Assembly: GCF_003581615.1 (NCBI RefSeq)
Contig: NZ_QXFH01000074.1
Span: 63,256-127,255, forward strand
DNA from: Flagellimonas lutimaris
GTDB lineage: Bacteria; Bacteroidota; Bacteroidia; Flavobacteriales; Flavobacteriaceae
Length of the DNA: 64,000 nucleotides
Direction of reading: 5' to 3'
This document shows, in pieces, positions 26,028 through 35,969 of the stretch. The notes below the pieces were generated by a model, which was not told the origin of the DNA, did not search any database, and saw only the letters and a list, made by a program, of their open reading frames with translations. How positions within the stretch are numbered: the first letter of the stretch is position 1; each line of letters begins with the position of its first letter. A program made the position numbers and the translations under genes.

Positions 26028-28082
26028 CTATTCTCCCTCATTGTTGTTTTCCTCTTCCTCGGTTTCCTTGTTGAGTTTGTGCTCTAGTATATTGAGCTTC
26101 TTCATCTTTTCCTTCCAAGTTTGAAGCGCTTCTTTTTGCTTGTCCAGTTTATTGATAACTTCCTTTACCAACGGGTTGTCCTCAGAGTTACCTGAGAAAA
26201 ACTGAAGGTTGTTCTCCAATTGGCGAATATCTGATTTTACCTCATCAATTTTACGTTTTACAAAAACACGTTCATTGCCAATGGCGTAATTATCCTCTGT
26301 TTTGGCAAGTTCTTGTACTTTGTTTCCGTATTTGAGCAATTCGGATTGTTGCTTGACAATCCCCATTTTTTTGAAGAGGGCATCAACTATTTTATTGAAC
26401 TTACTGTTGATGTGCTTTTTGTTATATGGGATACGCCCGTATTGCTTCCATTCGGCCAAAAATGCCTTTAGGTCTTCGAGGTCTTTTTTCTTATCACCGC
26501 TTAATTGGAATTTTTTTAGACGGTCCAGGCACTCGCTTTTCTTTTTAAAGTTCTCGAACTCCTCTTTGTGCGCCTCGTTCTTTTCAGAATGCAATCGGTC
26601 AAAATAATGGTTACAGGCATCTTTAAATTCTTTCCAGATTTTATCGGAATACTTCCTTGGAACATGGCCAATTTTTTTCCAGTCCCTTTGTATGCCTTTC
26701 ATTTGTGGGGTAACCTCATCCCAGTCTTCACTATCTTTCAATGAAACAGCCAGTTCCAAAAGCTCTTTTTTCTTTTCAAGGTTTTGTTGTTGCTCTTTTT
26801 TCTGATTCTTATAAAAGGCATTCTTGGTTCTGTTGAACTTGCGAACGGTTTCTTTGAATTGACTCCAGGTATCTTCATTAACCTTTTGTGGTACCCGACC
26901 AGCCTTAAAGAATGATTCTCTCAGCGCTTCAACCTCTTTTATTTGTTGTTGGATGCCCCTATGATTATCTGCAACGCTCCCTGCTATTTTAGCAATAGCA
27001 GCAATAATCTCTTGTTTTTTCTCCAGATTTTTCTCGTAAACCTTTTCCAATTCTTGGAAATGTTCTTGTCTACGATGGTGCATTGCCTTGGTGGCTGTAC
27101 TGAATTTTTCCCAGATTTCTTCCCGATGTTCCTTGGCTACAGGGCCAATGTCCTCTTTCCAAATCTTGTGGAGCGTTTGCAGTTCCCTGAATGCTTTGCC
27201 TAAGTCCGGCTCATTGGCCAAAGCTTCGGCACGTTCCACCAACTTCTGCTTTTCTTCCAGATTGTGTTTAAAATCCAGATCGCGCAACTCACGATTTAGG
27301 TGTAGAAAATCATAAAAGATTTCCATGTGGTGGTGATAGGTACGCCACACATCATTATAATTGGTACGAGGAATCGGTCCAGCATTTTTCCAGCGATTCT
27401 GAAGATCTTTAAAGTTATTATAGGTGGTATTGATGTCCTCCTCAATATCTATAAGTCCTTTGAGTTCTTCAATAATGTCCAATCGCTTTTGAAGATTAGT
27501 TTTCAAAGATTGATCTAATTGCTTATAGTACTGATCACGTTTTTCACGAAAATCGGAATAGACCTCATTGAATTGTCTTTTGGCAACCGAATTGTATCTA
27601 AAATCTATTTCATTACCACCTTTGGATACAAATTCTTCCTTTTTTTCATCTAAGAATTCTTGGAATTTTTGGTCGAACTCGTACTTAATGGCACTAACAT
27701 GCTTGTTAATGGCCTGTACTTTTTCATTTTTGACCAGACGCTGTAACTCCCCTACAAGGTTTTCCATGGACATGGAGTGGTAGTCCAGCATTGGGATGGT
27801 ATGGCGCTTTTCGTTTTCGACATCCTCCGCATCCTCTGCATTTGATTCGTCAATTTCGTCTAAGTGCTCATCGGAATCGTTCTTTTCGGTACTTTTTTCA
27901 TCGCTCTTGGCTTCGGAAACTGTTTCCTTCTCAGGCTTTTTTTCTTCTTCATTCTCAGACGTAACCTCTTGGGACACTTTTGGTTCTGCTTGAGTGCTTT
28001 CTTCCAATTGTCCTTTTATGTTTTCTGACGTTTCTTCTATACCACCTTCAGCTTGCTGAAGTTTACCATCGTTTTCCTGCAT
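26028..28082 (-). CDS. DUF349 repeat protein
   Basis: 684 residues. An acidic low-complexity N-terminus (about 1-95, rich in E, S, K) precedes five DUF349 helical repeats. Each has a W-K-x-x-G-x-(I/V)-P-R-like core, for example WKNAGPIPRTNY, FFKAGRVPQKV, WKKIGHVPRKY and WKQYGRIPYNK. The C-terminus is charged coiled coil. No signal peptide, so it is cytoplasmic. DUF349 proteins are abundant in Bacteroidota and Actinobacteria, with no settled function. It is followed by aroE upstream on the same strand, 143 bp away. Confidence 0.92.
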   Translation of the reverse strand: MQENDGKLQQAEGGIEETSENIKGQLEESTQAEPKVSQEVTSENEEEKKPEKETVSEAKSDEKSTEKNDSDEHLDEIDESNAEDAEDVENEKRHTIPMLDYHSMSMENLVGELQRLVKNEKVQAINKHVSAIKYEFDQKFQEFLDEKKEEFVSKGGNEIDFRYNSVAKRQFNEVYSDFREKRDQYYKQLDQSLKTNLQKRLDIIEELKGLIDIEEDINTTYNNFKDLQNRWKNAGPIPRTNYNDVWRTYHHHMEIFYDFLHLNRELRDLDFKHNLEEKQKLVERAEALANEPDLGKAFRELQTLHKIWKEDIGPVAKEHREEIWEKFSTATKAMHHRRQEHFQELEKVYEKNLEKKQEIIAAIAKIAGSVADNHRGIQQQIKEVEALRESFFKAGRVPQKVNEDTWSQFKETVRKFNRTKNAFYKNQKKEQQQNLEKKKELLELAVSLKDSEDWDEVTPQMKGIQRDWKKIGHVPRKYSDKIWKEFKDACNHYFDRLHSEKNEAHKEEFENFKKKSECLDRLKKFQLSGDKKKDLEDLKAFLAEWKQYGRIPYNKKHINSKFNKIVDALFKKMGIVKQQSELLKYGNKVQELAKTEDNYAIGNERVFVKRKIDEVKSDIRQLENNLQFFSGNSEDNPLVKEVINKLDKQKEALQTWKEKMKKLNILEHKLNKETEEEENNNEGE

Positions 28083-28225
28083 TAGTAGCTTGTTTACCTA
28101 TTTGATTGATGAAAATTATAGCCAATTTAACAACTTAATTGTCTAATAGCAAAAGTATTGATTCTTCTTTTGAAGAAGTTTGGAGATGTACGGATTGGCC
28201 CAATCCTTATATTGATTGCCTTATT

Positions 28226-28957
28226 TTAGGCTTGGTTCCAGATTTTCCACGCTTTTTCGGCCTGTTGTTCCAGCATTTTCAATCCGTTGCATATGGTTGC
28301 TCCATTGGCTTCGCCTAGGGCTAAAAAAGCAGTTTTTTCGGGGTTGTAGATTAGGTCGTACAATAAATGTTTGGCACCGATATACTGATATGGAATCTGA
28401 GGTTTGGCCTCAACATTGGGGAATGTTCCCAAAGGGGTACAGTTAATGATCAGAGTGTTTTTTTTTATGATGTCTTTGTCCAGCTCTTCGTAAGTATACT
28501 GCCCTTGTTTTTTGCTGCGCGAAACGTAGGTGTTAGCAATTCCCAATTCATCCAAAACAAAACGAACAGCTTTGGATGCGCCTCCGGTGCCTAAAATCAA
28601 TGCATTTCTATGATGTGGTTTAAGGAAAGGTTCCAAGGATTTTTTAAACCCATAGGCATCGGTATTGAAGCCTTTTAAACCATTTTTTGTAAACTGAATG
28701 GTATTTACCGCACCGATTTTTTCGGCTTTTGCGTCCAATTCATCCAAATAGGAGATAACATCTTGCTTATAAGGAATGGTTACATTAAGCCCTTTAAGGT
28801 TGTCTTGGGCCAGCACATTTTTCAGTTCCTCCATATTTTGAATATCAAAATTCTCGTAGCTATGGTTAGTAAGCCCTAAATCCTTGAATTTTTGGGTGAA
28901 ATATCCCTGCGAAAAAGAATACGAAATGTTTTTACCGAGAAGCCCGAACCTGTTCAT
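28226..28957 (-). CDS. aroE: Shikimate dehydrogenase (NADP+)
   Basis: 243 residues from Met at 28957 (MNRFGLLGKNISYSFS). A start at 28978 would add seven residues overlapping the upstream gene more deeply. It reduces 3-dehydroshikimate to shikimate in aromatic amino acid synthesis. The substrate-binding YSFS and NVTIPYKQDV (catalytic Lys) and NTDAYGF (catalytic Asp) motifs are present, as is the NADP glycine loop ILGTGGASKA. It is about 30 residues shorter than the E. coli enzyme, which is usual in this phylum. The start overlaps the DUF368 gene by 26 nt. Confidence 0.95.
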   Translation of the reverse strand: MNRFGLLGKNISYSFSQGYFTQKFKDLGLTNHSYENFDIQNMEELKNVLAQDNLKGLNVTIPYKQDVISYLDELDAKAEKIGAVNTIQFTKNGLKGFNTDAYGFKKSLEPFLKPHHRNALILGTGGASKAVRFVLDELGIANTYVSRSKKQGQYTYEELDKDIIKKNTLIINCTPLGTFPNVEAKPQIPYQYIGAKHLLYDLIYNPEKTAFLALGEANGATICNGLKMLEQQAEKAWKIWNQA

Positions 28958-29969
28958 TTTTTTGTCTGTTGTTGCCATACCAATCCAAAATCAATAATAC
29001 CAAAATCCCGATTAAAATAAAAAGTATGGCCCACCATGTTTCCGCCTCTGCCATATTCGGAAAATGACGTGTATAGTTAAGAATTATTCTGTCCCCGTTA
29101 GTATCCAATAATGGGTTCCCTGCTCCATCCAGCTTAAAAACGGTTCTTTTCCAAGGCCAAAGTACACCCAAAGATCCTGTAATAAATCCTAAAAGAACTG
29201 CTGTTGTAATGGCTTTAAAGTGTTTGAGCAAATAACTGAGCAAATGCGAAAATGTGACCAATCCAGTAATGGAACCCAACGTAAACACACCTAATATTTT
29301 AAGGATTTGCATACGTTCCTCATTCTTATAGAAGCTAAAATCTCCTGAGAAAATTTCCGAGAAAGTGTCGTAAAGCGCGTTTACCGAATCTACCAGAAGT
29401 AATACATAATTCCCCAGTAAAATCAATATAAAGGAACCGGAGAGGCCAGGGAGAGTCATTCCGGAAACACTAATGATGCCACAGAAAAATATGAAGAGTA
29501 GATTGTCGTTTTCACGAGCAGGACTTAAAAAGCTGATGGAAACACCGATAATCAGTCCAATAATCCCTGCTGGAACAGTGCTTTTGTTCCAAGGGGCAAA
29601 ATCCTTGCCTATGTGATAAATGGAGCCAATGACCATTCCGAAGAAGGTGGCCCAAACAAAAAGTTCGTTGTGCGCCAAGAAATAGTCCAATATTCTGGAT
29701 ACACTGAAATAGCTCACCAGCATTCCAAAAATTAACAGACCTAGAAATCTAGCATTGGTATACTGAAAAAAGCTTTTGAATCTCCCATTAAAGAATAATT
29801 TTACGGCTTTGGAGTTCAGTTTTTGAAGGGAATAAATGAACTCTTCGTAAAAACCGGCCACAAAAGCAACAATACCTCCCGAAACCCCGGGGACCTTGTT
29901 GGCAGCACCCATGCAAAGGCCTTTTATGACCAAGAAGAAGTTATCCAGAAATGTTCTAGGTTGATGCAT
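28932..29969 (-). CDS. DUF368 membrane protein (undecaprenyl-phosphate translocase family), copy 2
   Basis: 345 residues with about eight to nine membrane helices. The signature GAANKVPGVSGGIVAFVAGFYEEFI near the N-terminus and LPGLSGSFILILLG in the middle mark DUF368. Members named PopT move undecaprenyl phosphate back across the inner membrane so the carrier can be reused for peptidoglycan and O-antigen. It is paralogous to the next gene upstream (30 percent-range similarity by eye, same motifs), and overlaps aroE at its 3' end. Function inferred from family; copy-specific role unknown. Confidence 0.88.
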   Translation of the reverse strand: MHQPRTFLDNFFLVIKGLCMGAANKVPGVSGGIVAFVAGFYEEFIYSLQKLNSKAVKLFFNGRFKSFFQYTNARFLGLLIFGMLVSYFSVSRILDYFLAHNELFVWATFFGMVIGSIYHIGKDFAPWNKSTVPAGIIGLIIGVSISFLSPARENDNLLFIFFCGIISVSGMTLPGLSGSFILILLGNYVLLLVDSVNALYDTFSEIFSGDFSFYKNEERMQILKILGVFTLGSITGLVTFSHLLSYLLKHFKAITTAVLLGFITGSLGVLWPWKRTVFKLDGAGNPLLDTNGDRIILNYTRHFPNMAEAETWWAILFILIGILVLLILDWYGNNRQKNEQVRASR

Positions 29970-29988
29970 GTACCTAAATGGGTTATCC

Positions 29989-30906
29989 TTATTTTTTGGA
30001 AGCTAGTCTTTCCAGGATAAAAATAAGTGAAAAACCTAGGATGGCTAGAATAATAGCAAGCATTAATTTGCTATCGCCCTCAAATGTGCCAGGAAGCACG
30101 TTCATATCATCAACAACAATGGTCTTTTCGCCAAAAGTTTTGGTCTCCAAGACTTTTTTCCAAGGCCAAATTTTATTCAAAGACCCTAAAATGAACCCTG
30201 TTAAAAGTGCCAAGGTGATGTTTTTATAGTGATTGAACATCCATTTGAGCAATCGGGCAAAACTTAATAGCCCAAAAATGGCGCCTACGCCCACGGTTAG
30301 AATTATTTTAATTTCCCTTTCGTGAACTGCATCCAAAATGGTTTTGTATGAACCTAGTAACACCAAAATAAATGCTCCCGAAATTCCTGGAAGAATCATA
30401 GCGCAAATTGCTAGTGCGCCAGATAAAAACAAATAGGGCAGACTGTCAGTGTTATCGCTCACGGGCAGCTCGGTAATAAAGAATGCCAAAGCAGCTCCCA
30501 CAATCAATATGAACACTGTTCCCAACGTCCATTTGGAAATCTCTTTTCCTACAAAAAAGATGGAAGCAACCACAAGTCCAAAGAAAAAGGACCATAATAG
30601 GATTGGTTCGTTTTCCAAAAGCCAGCTAAGGAACCTTGCCAAGGAGAGGACGCTAATAAATATCCCCAAAAAAAGGGCCAACAGAAAATTGCCGTTTACT
30701 TTTTGCCATACGGCTTTGATGCCACCTTTCTTTAAAATTGAAATAAGAGAAAAATCAATGTTATTGATGGAGGTAATAAGTTCCTCATAAATGCCAGAGA
30801 TAAAGGCGATGGTTCCTCCTGATACTCCTGGGACTACATCTGCGGCGCCCATGGCCATTCCTTTAAGGGTGACAAATACATAGTCCAGTATACGACGTGC
30901 TTGCAT
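29989..30906 (-). CDS. DUF368 membrane protein (undecaprenyl-phosphate translocase family), copy 1
   Basis: 305 residues. The same fold as the following gene: GAADVVPGVSGGTIAFISGIYEELI near the N-terminus and LPGISGAFILVLLGSY in the second half, with about eight membrane helices. It ends 19 nt before the second copy. The two share motif order, so they are a tandem duplication. The second copy has about 40 extra residues in its C-terminal part (WKRTVFKLDGAGNP region). Both likely act on polyprenyl phosphate carrier recycling. Confidence 0.89.
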   Translation of the reverse strand: MQARRILDYVFVTLKGMAMGAADVVPGVSGGTIAFISGIYEELITSINNIDFSLISILKKGGIKAVWQKVNGNFLLALFLGIFISVLSLARFLSWLLENEPILLWSFFFGLVVASIFFVGKEISKWTLGTVFILIVGAALAFFITELPVSDNTDSLPYLFLSGALAICAMILPGISGAFILVLLGSYKTILDAVHEREIKIILTVGVGAIFGLLSFARLLKWMFNHYKNITLALLTGFILGSLNKIWPWKKVLETKTFGEKTIVVDDMNVLPGTFEGDSKLMLAIILAILGFSLIFILERLASKK

Positions 30907-30927
30907 GGATTTGGGAATAATGTAGGG

Positions 30928-32329
30928 TTATTTCGCTGTTTTCCTAATTTTTAAAACCAGTGCTTTTACCCAATCAATTTCTATAAATTCTGGGAATTCT
31001 TTTTCAAACTGCTGCAATTTACCAATATCCAATTTCATAGCCTTGGATAAGATGGTTTTTGCTTCAGCCAAGTCATCATTTTTTAAATGAATGCCTGCCA
31101 ATGTATAGGTGAGGTCCGAATTATCAGGATAAAACTCCAGTCCTTGGATCAATACTTGTATGGCAGAATTGTAATCTCCTATTTTATTGAGGACTTCTGC
31201 CCAGTTTTTCCAAGTTTCCAACTCATAATTGCCAAGATCAACAGTTTGCTTATAAGCAAAATCAGCTTCGTCCAGATTGTTCATGGCAAAATAAATCCTT
31301 CCGGCTTTTTTCCAGTATTTTGGATTTTCCCCATCAATATTTATGGCCTTATTGATGTAGTATAGGGCTTTTTCGTAGTTTTTTTGTCCAAAATGGAAAT
31401 CTGTGATGGCCAACCAGCCTTTGTCCAATAAAGGATCTTCGTGAACAGTGTGGTAGTAATAGTATTTTGCCAAATCGAAAGTTGCCCAATTTTTCATGGC
31501 ATTTCCCAAGTCGAAGAAAAGCGTAGGAAGTCGGGTCTTCCATCGATATGGTGGATTCATAATTTTCAATGGCTTCGTTATACCGACCCAATTTTTCCAA
31601 AACCTTGCCTTTTTCAAAATATGCACCGATAAAGGAATCATCTGAAATAACGGCAAAATCAAAAGCGGTCAGGGCCTCGATATATAATTTTTTGGACAAA
31701 TACATTTTTCCCAATTGGTGCCACGCTACCTCGCAATAGGGGTTTCGGTCCAAATAGTCGTTCAAGTAATAGATGCCACCGTCAAAATCTTCCAAAAATT
31801 CAAAGCAGTATACTACATTGTATAGTGATGAATAGTCTCTGTCGTCAATTTCCACACATCGCATAAAACTGAGCTTTGCTTGCTCATAATTGTCCATAAA
31901 CAGGTATTCCATCCCTAAAAGGGAATGGATATCGAAAGAATGATCTGTAATGTCCAGCGCCTCCAGCAATAAGTTTACGGCTTCTTGGTGTTTGTCCTGC
32001 TTGGAACGGATATTGGCTCTTTGGATATAGATTTCCTCGTTGGTCACATTGATGTTCTGTATTTCATCCAGAAGTGTTTCAGCAGCATCAAATTTGTCCT
32101 CGAAAGCCAACACTTCCACTTGTAATAACTTTAATTCTAGTGAGTTTGGGTGTTGTTGCAAACCAATTTGAATGGCTTTTTTCCCCAAGGAGATTTTACC
32201 GTTGTTCAGGTAGTAGTGGATAATTTCCTCAAAGTCCTCCGCATCAAAGAAGTAGACGTCATCCGTCTTGAGCATGGACTCAAATTTGTTTATGGATTTG
32301 TCTGGATATTCGTTAGATTCTAACGCCAT
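30928..32329 (-). pseudogene. TPR-repeat protein gene with a frameshift near 31476-31480
   Basis: Two overlapping reading frames join into one TPR protein. The 5' frame (from ATG 32329) gives MALESNEYPDKSINKFESML and a series of TPRs down to LRLGKCHEKLGN. It then leaves the family, reading FRFGKILLL to a stop at 31349. The 3' frame resumes the TPR pattern as FDLAKYYYYHTVHEDPLL and runs to 30928. Removing one base around TTTCGATT (minus strand, 31480-31473) restores a 466-residue protein of TPRs with no gap. Probably a real indel, an assembly error or a decayed gene. It is the third gene upstream of aroE on the same strand. Confidence 0.82.
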
Positions 32330-32415
32330 AGGAACGTTTTTGGTTGAACTATGGACTTAAAATTAACCCTTTGTGGTTCTGTTTAAGTCTAAATTCGGGG
32401 TATGTTATCAACAAA

Positions 32416-33612
32416 TTAGTTAACAGTATCGGGTTGGTAGCTATTTAAAATACTGAGGATTTGGTCGCAACCGGCTTCAATTTCTTTCATCGAAATAGTT
32501 AATGGTGGTGATATTCTCACGGCCTTGGACTCAAATAAAAGCCAAAAAAGTATCAACCCTTTCTTAGCGGCTTCAAGAATCAAATAATCGGCTATCTTCT
32601 TGTTTTCCATAATGGGAGCAAGCATTAATCCTTTGCCCCTTATTTCCTTAATTAAAGGATGTTGCAATAGTTTTCTGAACAGTTTTTCTTTTTTGAGAGT
32701 TTGTGGGATAATGTCCGTTTCCGTGATTTCTTTTAAGGTAGCCAAACTTGCCGCTGCAATTACGGGATTTCCACCAAAAGTAGTAATATGGCCGAATTTT
32801 GGGTTGTCTTTTAAATCGCTCATTAATTCCTTGGATGCAACAAAGGCACCTACAGGTAACCCCGATGCCATTCCTTTTCCAATCACCAAGATGTCGGGTG
32901 GACAGTTATAGTGCTCAAAAGCGAATAATTTACCTGTTCTACCAAAACCAGGCTGTATTTCGTCCAATATCAATAGGGCACCGACTTCGTCGCAACGCTT
33001 TCTGACTTTTTCCAGATAATTGTTTTCTGGTACAATAAATCCAGCACCGCCCTGAATTGTTTCCAAAACCACACAGGCTGTACGCTCGTTGATTTTTTCC
33101 AGTTCTTCCCCAGCATTAAAATTCATGAAACGGACATCTGGTATCAATGGACGGAAAGCACTTTTACGCTCTTCCAATCCCATAAGACTCAAACTACCCA
33201 TGGTATTTCCATGGTAGGCATTTTTTGCTGCTACGATTTGAGACCTTCCCGTGTGTCTTCTGGCTAATTTTATGGCACCTTCCATGGCTTCCGTCCCTGA
33301 ATTGACCAAATACGTAGTGTTCAGATTTTCGGGAAGGAGGGATGCCAATAGTTTTGAGAACTCAACTGCTGGCTTTTGAACATACTCTCCATAGACCATT
33401 ACGTGCATGTATTGGTCCACCTGTGTTTTTATAGCGTCCACCACTTTGGGGTGGCAGTGTCCCAAGCTACATGCGGACACTCCAGCCACAAAATCCAAAT
33501 GCGCATTGCCATCTTGGTCATAGATGTAGCACCCTTTGGCATGCGAAACATCCAAGGCCAATGGATGAGGGGAAGTTTGGGCTTGGTATGTGAAAAAATC
33601 GTTTTTGGACAT
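32416..33612 (-). CDS. Class III aminotransferase (aspartate aminotransferase family / acetylornithine-like)
   Basis: 398 residues, PLP-dependent fold type I, class III. The motif LILDEIQPGFGRTGKLFAFEH is followed by the PLP lysine in VIGKGMASGLPVG. SGTEAMEGAIKLARRHTGR holds the phosphate-binding region. Substrate within the class (ornithine, 4-aminobutyrate, acetylornithine) cannot be decided by sequence. No arginine genes are near. The start overlaps the OstA-like gene stop by one base (TAATG), so the two are translationally coupled. Confidence 0.88.
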   Translation of the reverse strand: MSKNDFFTYQAQTSPHPLALDVSHAKGCYIYDQDGNAHLDFVAGVSACSLGHCHPKVVDAIKTQVDQYMHVMVYGEYVQKPAVEFSKLLASLLPENLNTTYLVNSGTEAMEGAIKLARRHTGRSQIVAAKNAYHGNTMGSLSLMGLEERKSAFRPLIPDVRFMNFNAGEELEKINERTACVVLETIQGGAGFIVPENNYLEKVRKRCDEVGALLILDEIQPGFGRTGKLFAFEHYNCPPDILVIGKGMASGLPVGAFVASKELMSDLKDNPKFGHITTFGGNPVIAAASLATLKEITETDIIPQTLKKEKLFRKLLQHPLIKEIRGKGLMLAPIMENKKIADYLILEAAKKGLILFWLLFESKAVRISPPLTISMKEIEAGCDQILSILNSYQPDTVN

Positions 33613-35315
33613 TACGGGCTTTGTGCTTTCTTTTTAAGAACGGGCTTTTTGGGTTTTACAGCCTTGGTGTTTGGCGCATTAATAGGGTCATTCTGGTTTT
33701 TTTGCCGTTCGTTTTCCTCTGCATCAATATCTATAGGATTGTCTATGCCCCTAATTTTTACTAGTTCAATATTATTGTCATCTTCATCAAAAATTTCTTC
33801 CTTGGACCTGATTCGTTCGTCACCACGCCAAATAAAGCCTTTTAATTTTCGGCTCTCAACAGGCAGGTCGGTTTCGGGAAATATATCACCATCAGGATTT
33901 ACAAAAAAGGTTATGTCCTCAATATCGTTATCGGCCATGAGCAGTCTTATCTTACTACAGATGGTTTTATCGATGCCAACAAGCTCCTCATCATCATTGT
34001 AGACATAGTAAATAACTTCGGTGTTTTGGACCAAGTCGATGATCTTCAATTCGTTTTCTATGAATTTGCCAAAGAGGTTTTTGCCCTTCGCTTGATTGTA
34101 TCCCGTTCCGCTAATGGTGTCCAATGAAATAATGAAGGCATTTTCTATCACTTTTAGGGAATCCAATTTATCGGTCTCCAAGTCCGATATTAAATGGATG
34201 CTATCCCCTGTGATTTGATTGTCCACATTCCATAAAATAGGGTCGGTAATCAGTTGGGTGATTCCCGTTTTTTCATCAAAATGGATGGAATCACATTTAC
34301 CACTTAAGTCGGTTTTATAAAATTTGGCGTTACGAAATGCCCGAAGAATGCGTTCTTCCTCTTTTCCTGTTACCATTAAGGTGTCACCGTGCATATAGAG
34401 CGAATCTTTTTGCACCAGGCTGATGGAAACCGCCCTTTTTGTGGCAAAAACGGAATCTTTTGCCTTGTGAACTTCGGCATAATGTGCTCTAATTACCCCA
34501 TTGTTGATGGTGTCTGTAATCTTGATGTTGTTGGTGGCCGAAGCAAACTCCGTAGCCTTGTCAAAATAGAGGCTATCTCCTTCGATGATTTTGTTATCGT
34601 AATCTATTCGGGTGTTTTTAATGCCATAGCCCTGTTCTATCTTGGTGTCGTAAAATCCACGCTCGCAATAAATCTTGTACTCCTCCCCGGTAATGGTGGA
34701 GGGACCGTACATGTAGGCGTTTTTGGAAGTGGTATAGTAATCTAACTGTTCCGAATCTATAATGTAATCGGGATTGTCTATGTGCACATTTCGCTGGAAC
34801 TGATACTTTTTTGGCGTCATAAAATAAGTCCCCACTTTGCTGGTGAGCACATTGGCGGAATCTACTACTTTACCACCAGCATTATAATAAGCTTGTTGAT
34901 TTTCTCGATCAAAATAAAGGGTGTCGGTAGTCAATGTCATTTGGCCATTGGTCAAATCAACCTTTTCCCAAGCTTTGGCCAGCTTTGTATTGCCATCGTA
35001 ATCCATTTTACCGCTATTCATCTCTATGGAATCTCCTTGTTGAAGACGGATGTTACCAATAGCTTTGAGTCGGTTTTCTTCTGTATAAAAAATAGCGATA
35101 TCACACCAAAGGTCTGCACCTTGGTGTTCAAACTGCACTTGGCGCTCATCGTCCTTACTAAAAATAGAGGCGCCAGGAAACTCGGCTTCGTTCTTGGTAA
35201 AGTTGGCCCCATATACAATGTTGATTTGTCGGCCACCTTCGGTTTGCTGCTCTTGGGCAAAAACGCTAAAAACGAAAAGCGATAGAATGAAAAATGAAAT
35301 GCTTTTCAAATTCAT
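33612..35315 (-). CDS. OstA-like protein (LptA/OstA domains)
   Basis: 567 residues. A signal peptide (MNLKSISFFILSLFVFSVFAQ) is followed by OstA/LptA-type beta-jellyroll repeats: GNIRLQQGDSIEMNSGKMDY, KVVDSANVLTSKVGTY, and DSIHLISDLETDK. LptA-like domains carry lipopolysaccharide across the periplasm. The C-terminus is charged (KPKKPVLKKKAQSP). Length and repeat content suit the Bacteroidota OstA-like protein rather than LptD. It may act with lptB, encoded at 10.3-11.1 kb. It is coupled to the downstream aminotransferase, with which I see no shared pathway. Confidence 0.88.
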   Translation of the reverse strand: MNLKSISFFILSLFVFSVFAQEQQTEGGRQINIVYGANFTKNEAEFPGASIFSKDDERQVQFEHQGADLWCDIAIFYTEENRLKAIGNIRLQQGDSIEMNSGKMDYDGNTKLAKAWEKVDLTNGQMTLTTDTLYFDRENQQAYYNAGGKVVDSANVLTSKVGTYFMTPKKYQFQRNVHIDNPDYIIDSEQLDYYTTSKNAYMYGPSTITGEEYKIYCERGFYDTKIEQGYGIKNTRIDYDNKIIEGDSLYFDKATEFASATNNIKITDTINNGVIRAHYAEVHKAKDSVFATKRAVSISLVQKDSLYMHGDTLMVTGKEEERILRAFRNAKFYKTDLSGKCDSIHFDEKTGITQLITDPILWNVDNQITGDSIHLISDLETDKLDSLKVIENAFIISLDTISGTGYNQAKGKNLFGKFIENELKIIDLVQNTEVIYYVYNDDEELVGIDKTICSKIRLLMADNDIEDITFFVNPDGDIFPETDLPVESRKLKGFIWRGDERIRSKEEIFDEDDNNIELVKIRGIDNPIDIDAEENERQKNQNDPINAPNTKAVKPKKPVLKKKAQSP

Positions 35316-35326
35316 GAAATTTTGCC

Positions 35327-35334
35327 CAAAAGTA
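35327..35334 (-). promoter_or_regulatory. Candidate -7 element of the OstA-like gene
   Basis: On the minus strand TACTTTTG matches the Bacteroidota -7 consensus TAnnTTTG exactly. About 19 nt upstream I see ATG instead of TTG, so the -33 element is weak. Predicted leader of about 6 nt. Confidence 0.4.
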
Positions 35335-35407
35335 GGATTTTTAGCGGACGTGGCATATACCCTTTAGAAAGCTTTGGGAATTGATGTGCGTCTCACATAA
35401 TACTCTT

Positions 35408-35887
35408 TTATTCATTTAGATAGGCCGAGTACATCCAAATGAGTTTTTCCTGTTCTCGAATGTAATCACTCATCAGGGCATTGGTACCTTCGTCATTGGA
35501 TTCACCTGACATCTCCAAAAGTTCTCTTTCCAAGGGTAAAAGTACTTCGTATCCGTCCAGAATTTTCCGAATGGCCTCGTTGCCGCCCGATACGTTTTTT
35601 GCCGCTTTTATTTTGGATAATGCCGTGTAATCTTCGTAGGTGTGAAGCGGAGTAAAGCCCAAAGTCAAAATCCTTTCCGCGATTTCATCTATTTTTACCA
35701 ATGAATCGTTGTACAGTTCCTCGAACTTAATATGAAGCTCAAAAAACTTTTCGCCCTTGATGTTCCAGTGGAACCCGCGCGCATTCATATAAAAGAATTG
35801 ATAGTTCGCCAAAAGCTCGTTTAGCTTGTGGGCCAAATTGCTCGAATCATTTTTATCAAGCCCTATTTGGTTGAGTTTATCTGTCAT
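35408..35887 (-). CDS. dps: Dps family DNA-protection / ferritin-like protein
   Basis: 159 residues, four-helix ferritin fold. FHWNIKGEKFFELHIKFEEL and DEIAERILTLG carry the His, Asp and Glu of the inter-subunit ferroxidase site. Dps dodecamers oxidise Fe(II) with peroxide, store iron and coat DNA in stationary phase. A -7 element (TATTTTTG) lies upstream. No divergent regulator is adjacent, but a Fur-family gene lies at 39.5 kb. Confidence 0.93.
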   Translation of the reverse strand: MTDKLNQIGLDKNDSSNLAHKLNELLANYQFFYMNARGFHWNIKGEKFFELHIKFEELYNDSLVKIDEIAERILTLGFTPLHTYEDYTALSKIKAAKNVSGGNEAIRKILDGYEVLLPLERELLEMSGESNDEGTNALMSDYIREQEKLIWMYSAYLNE

Positions 35888-35909
35888 AACTTTTTATTTT
35901 GATATAACC

Positions 35910-35917
35910 CAAAAATA
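35910..35917 (-). promoter_or_regulatory. Candidate -7 element of dps
   Basis: TATTTTTG on the minus strand, a full match to TAnnTTTG, about 23 nt before the dps start codon. No good TTG at the -33 distance, so stress-regulated activation or another sigma factor is possible. Confidence 0.4.
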
Positions 35918-35969
35918 GTTTTAGTCCATAAGTCCCACAGTGATATAAGTCACATACACTTGCCTCTAA

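Noticed and set aside
28180-28215. Terminator after aroE
   Set aside because: GGATTGG/CCAATCC has too small a loop and no T run follows on the minus strand.
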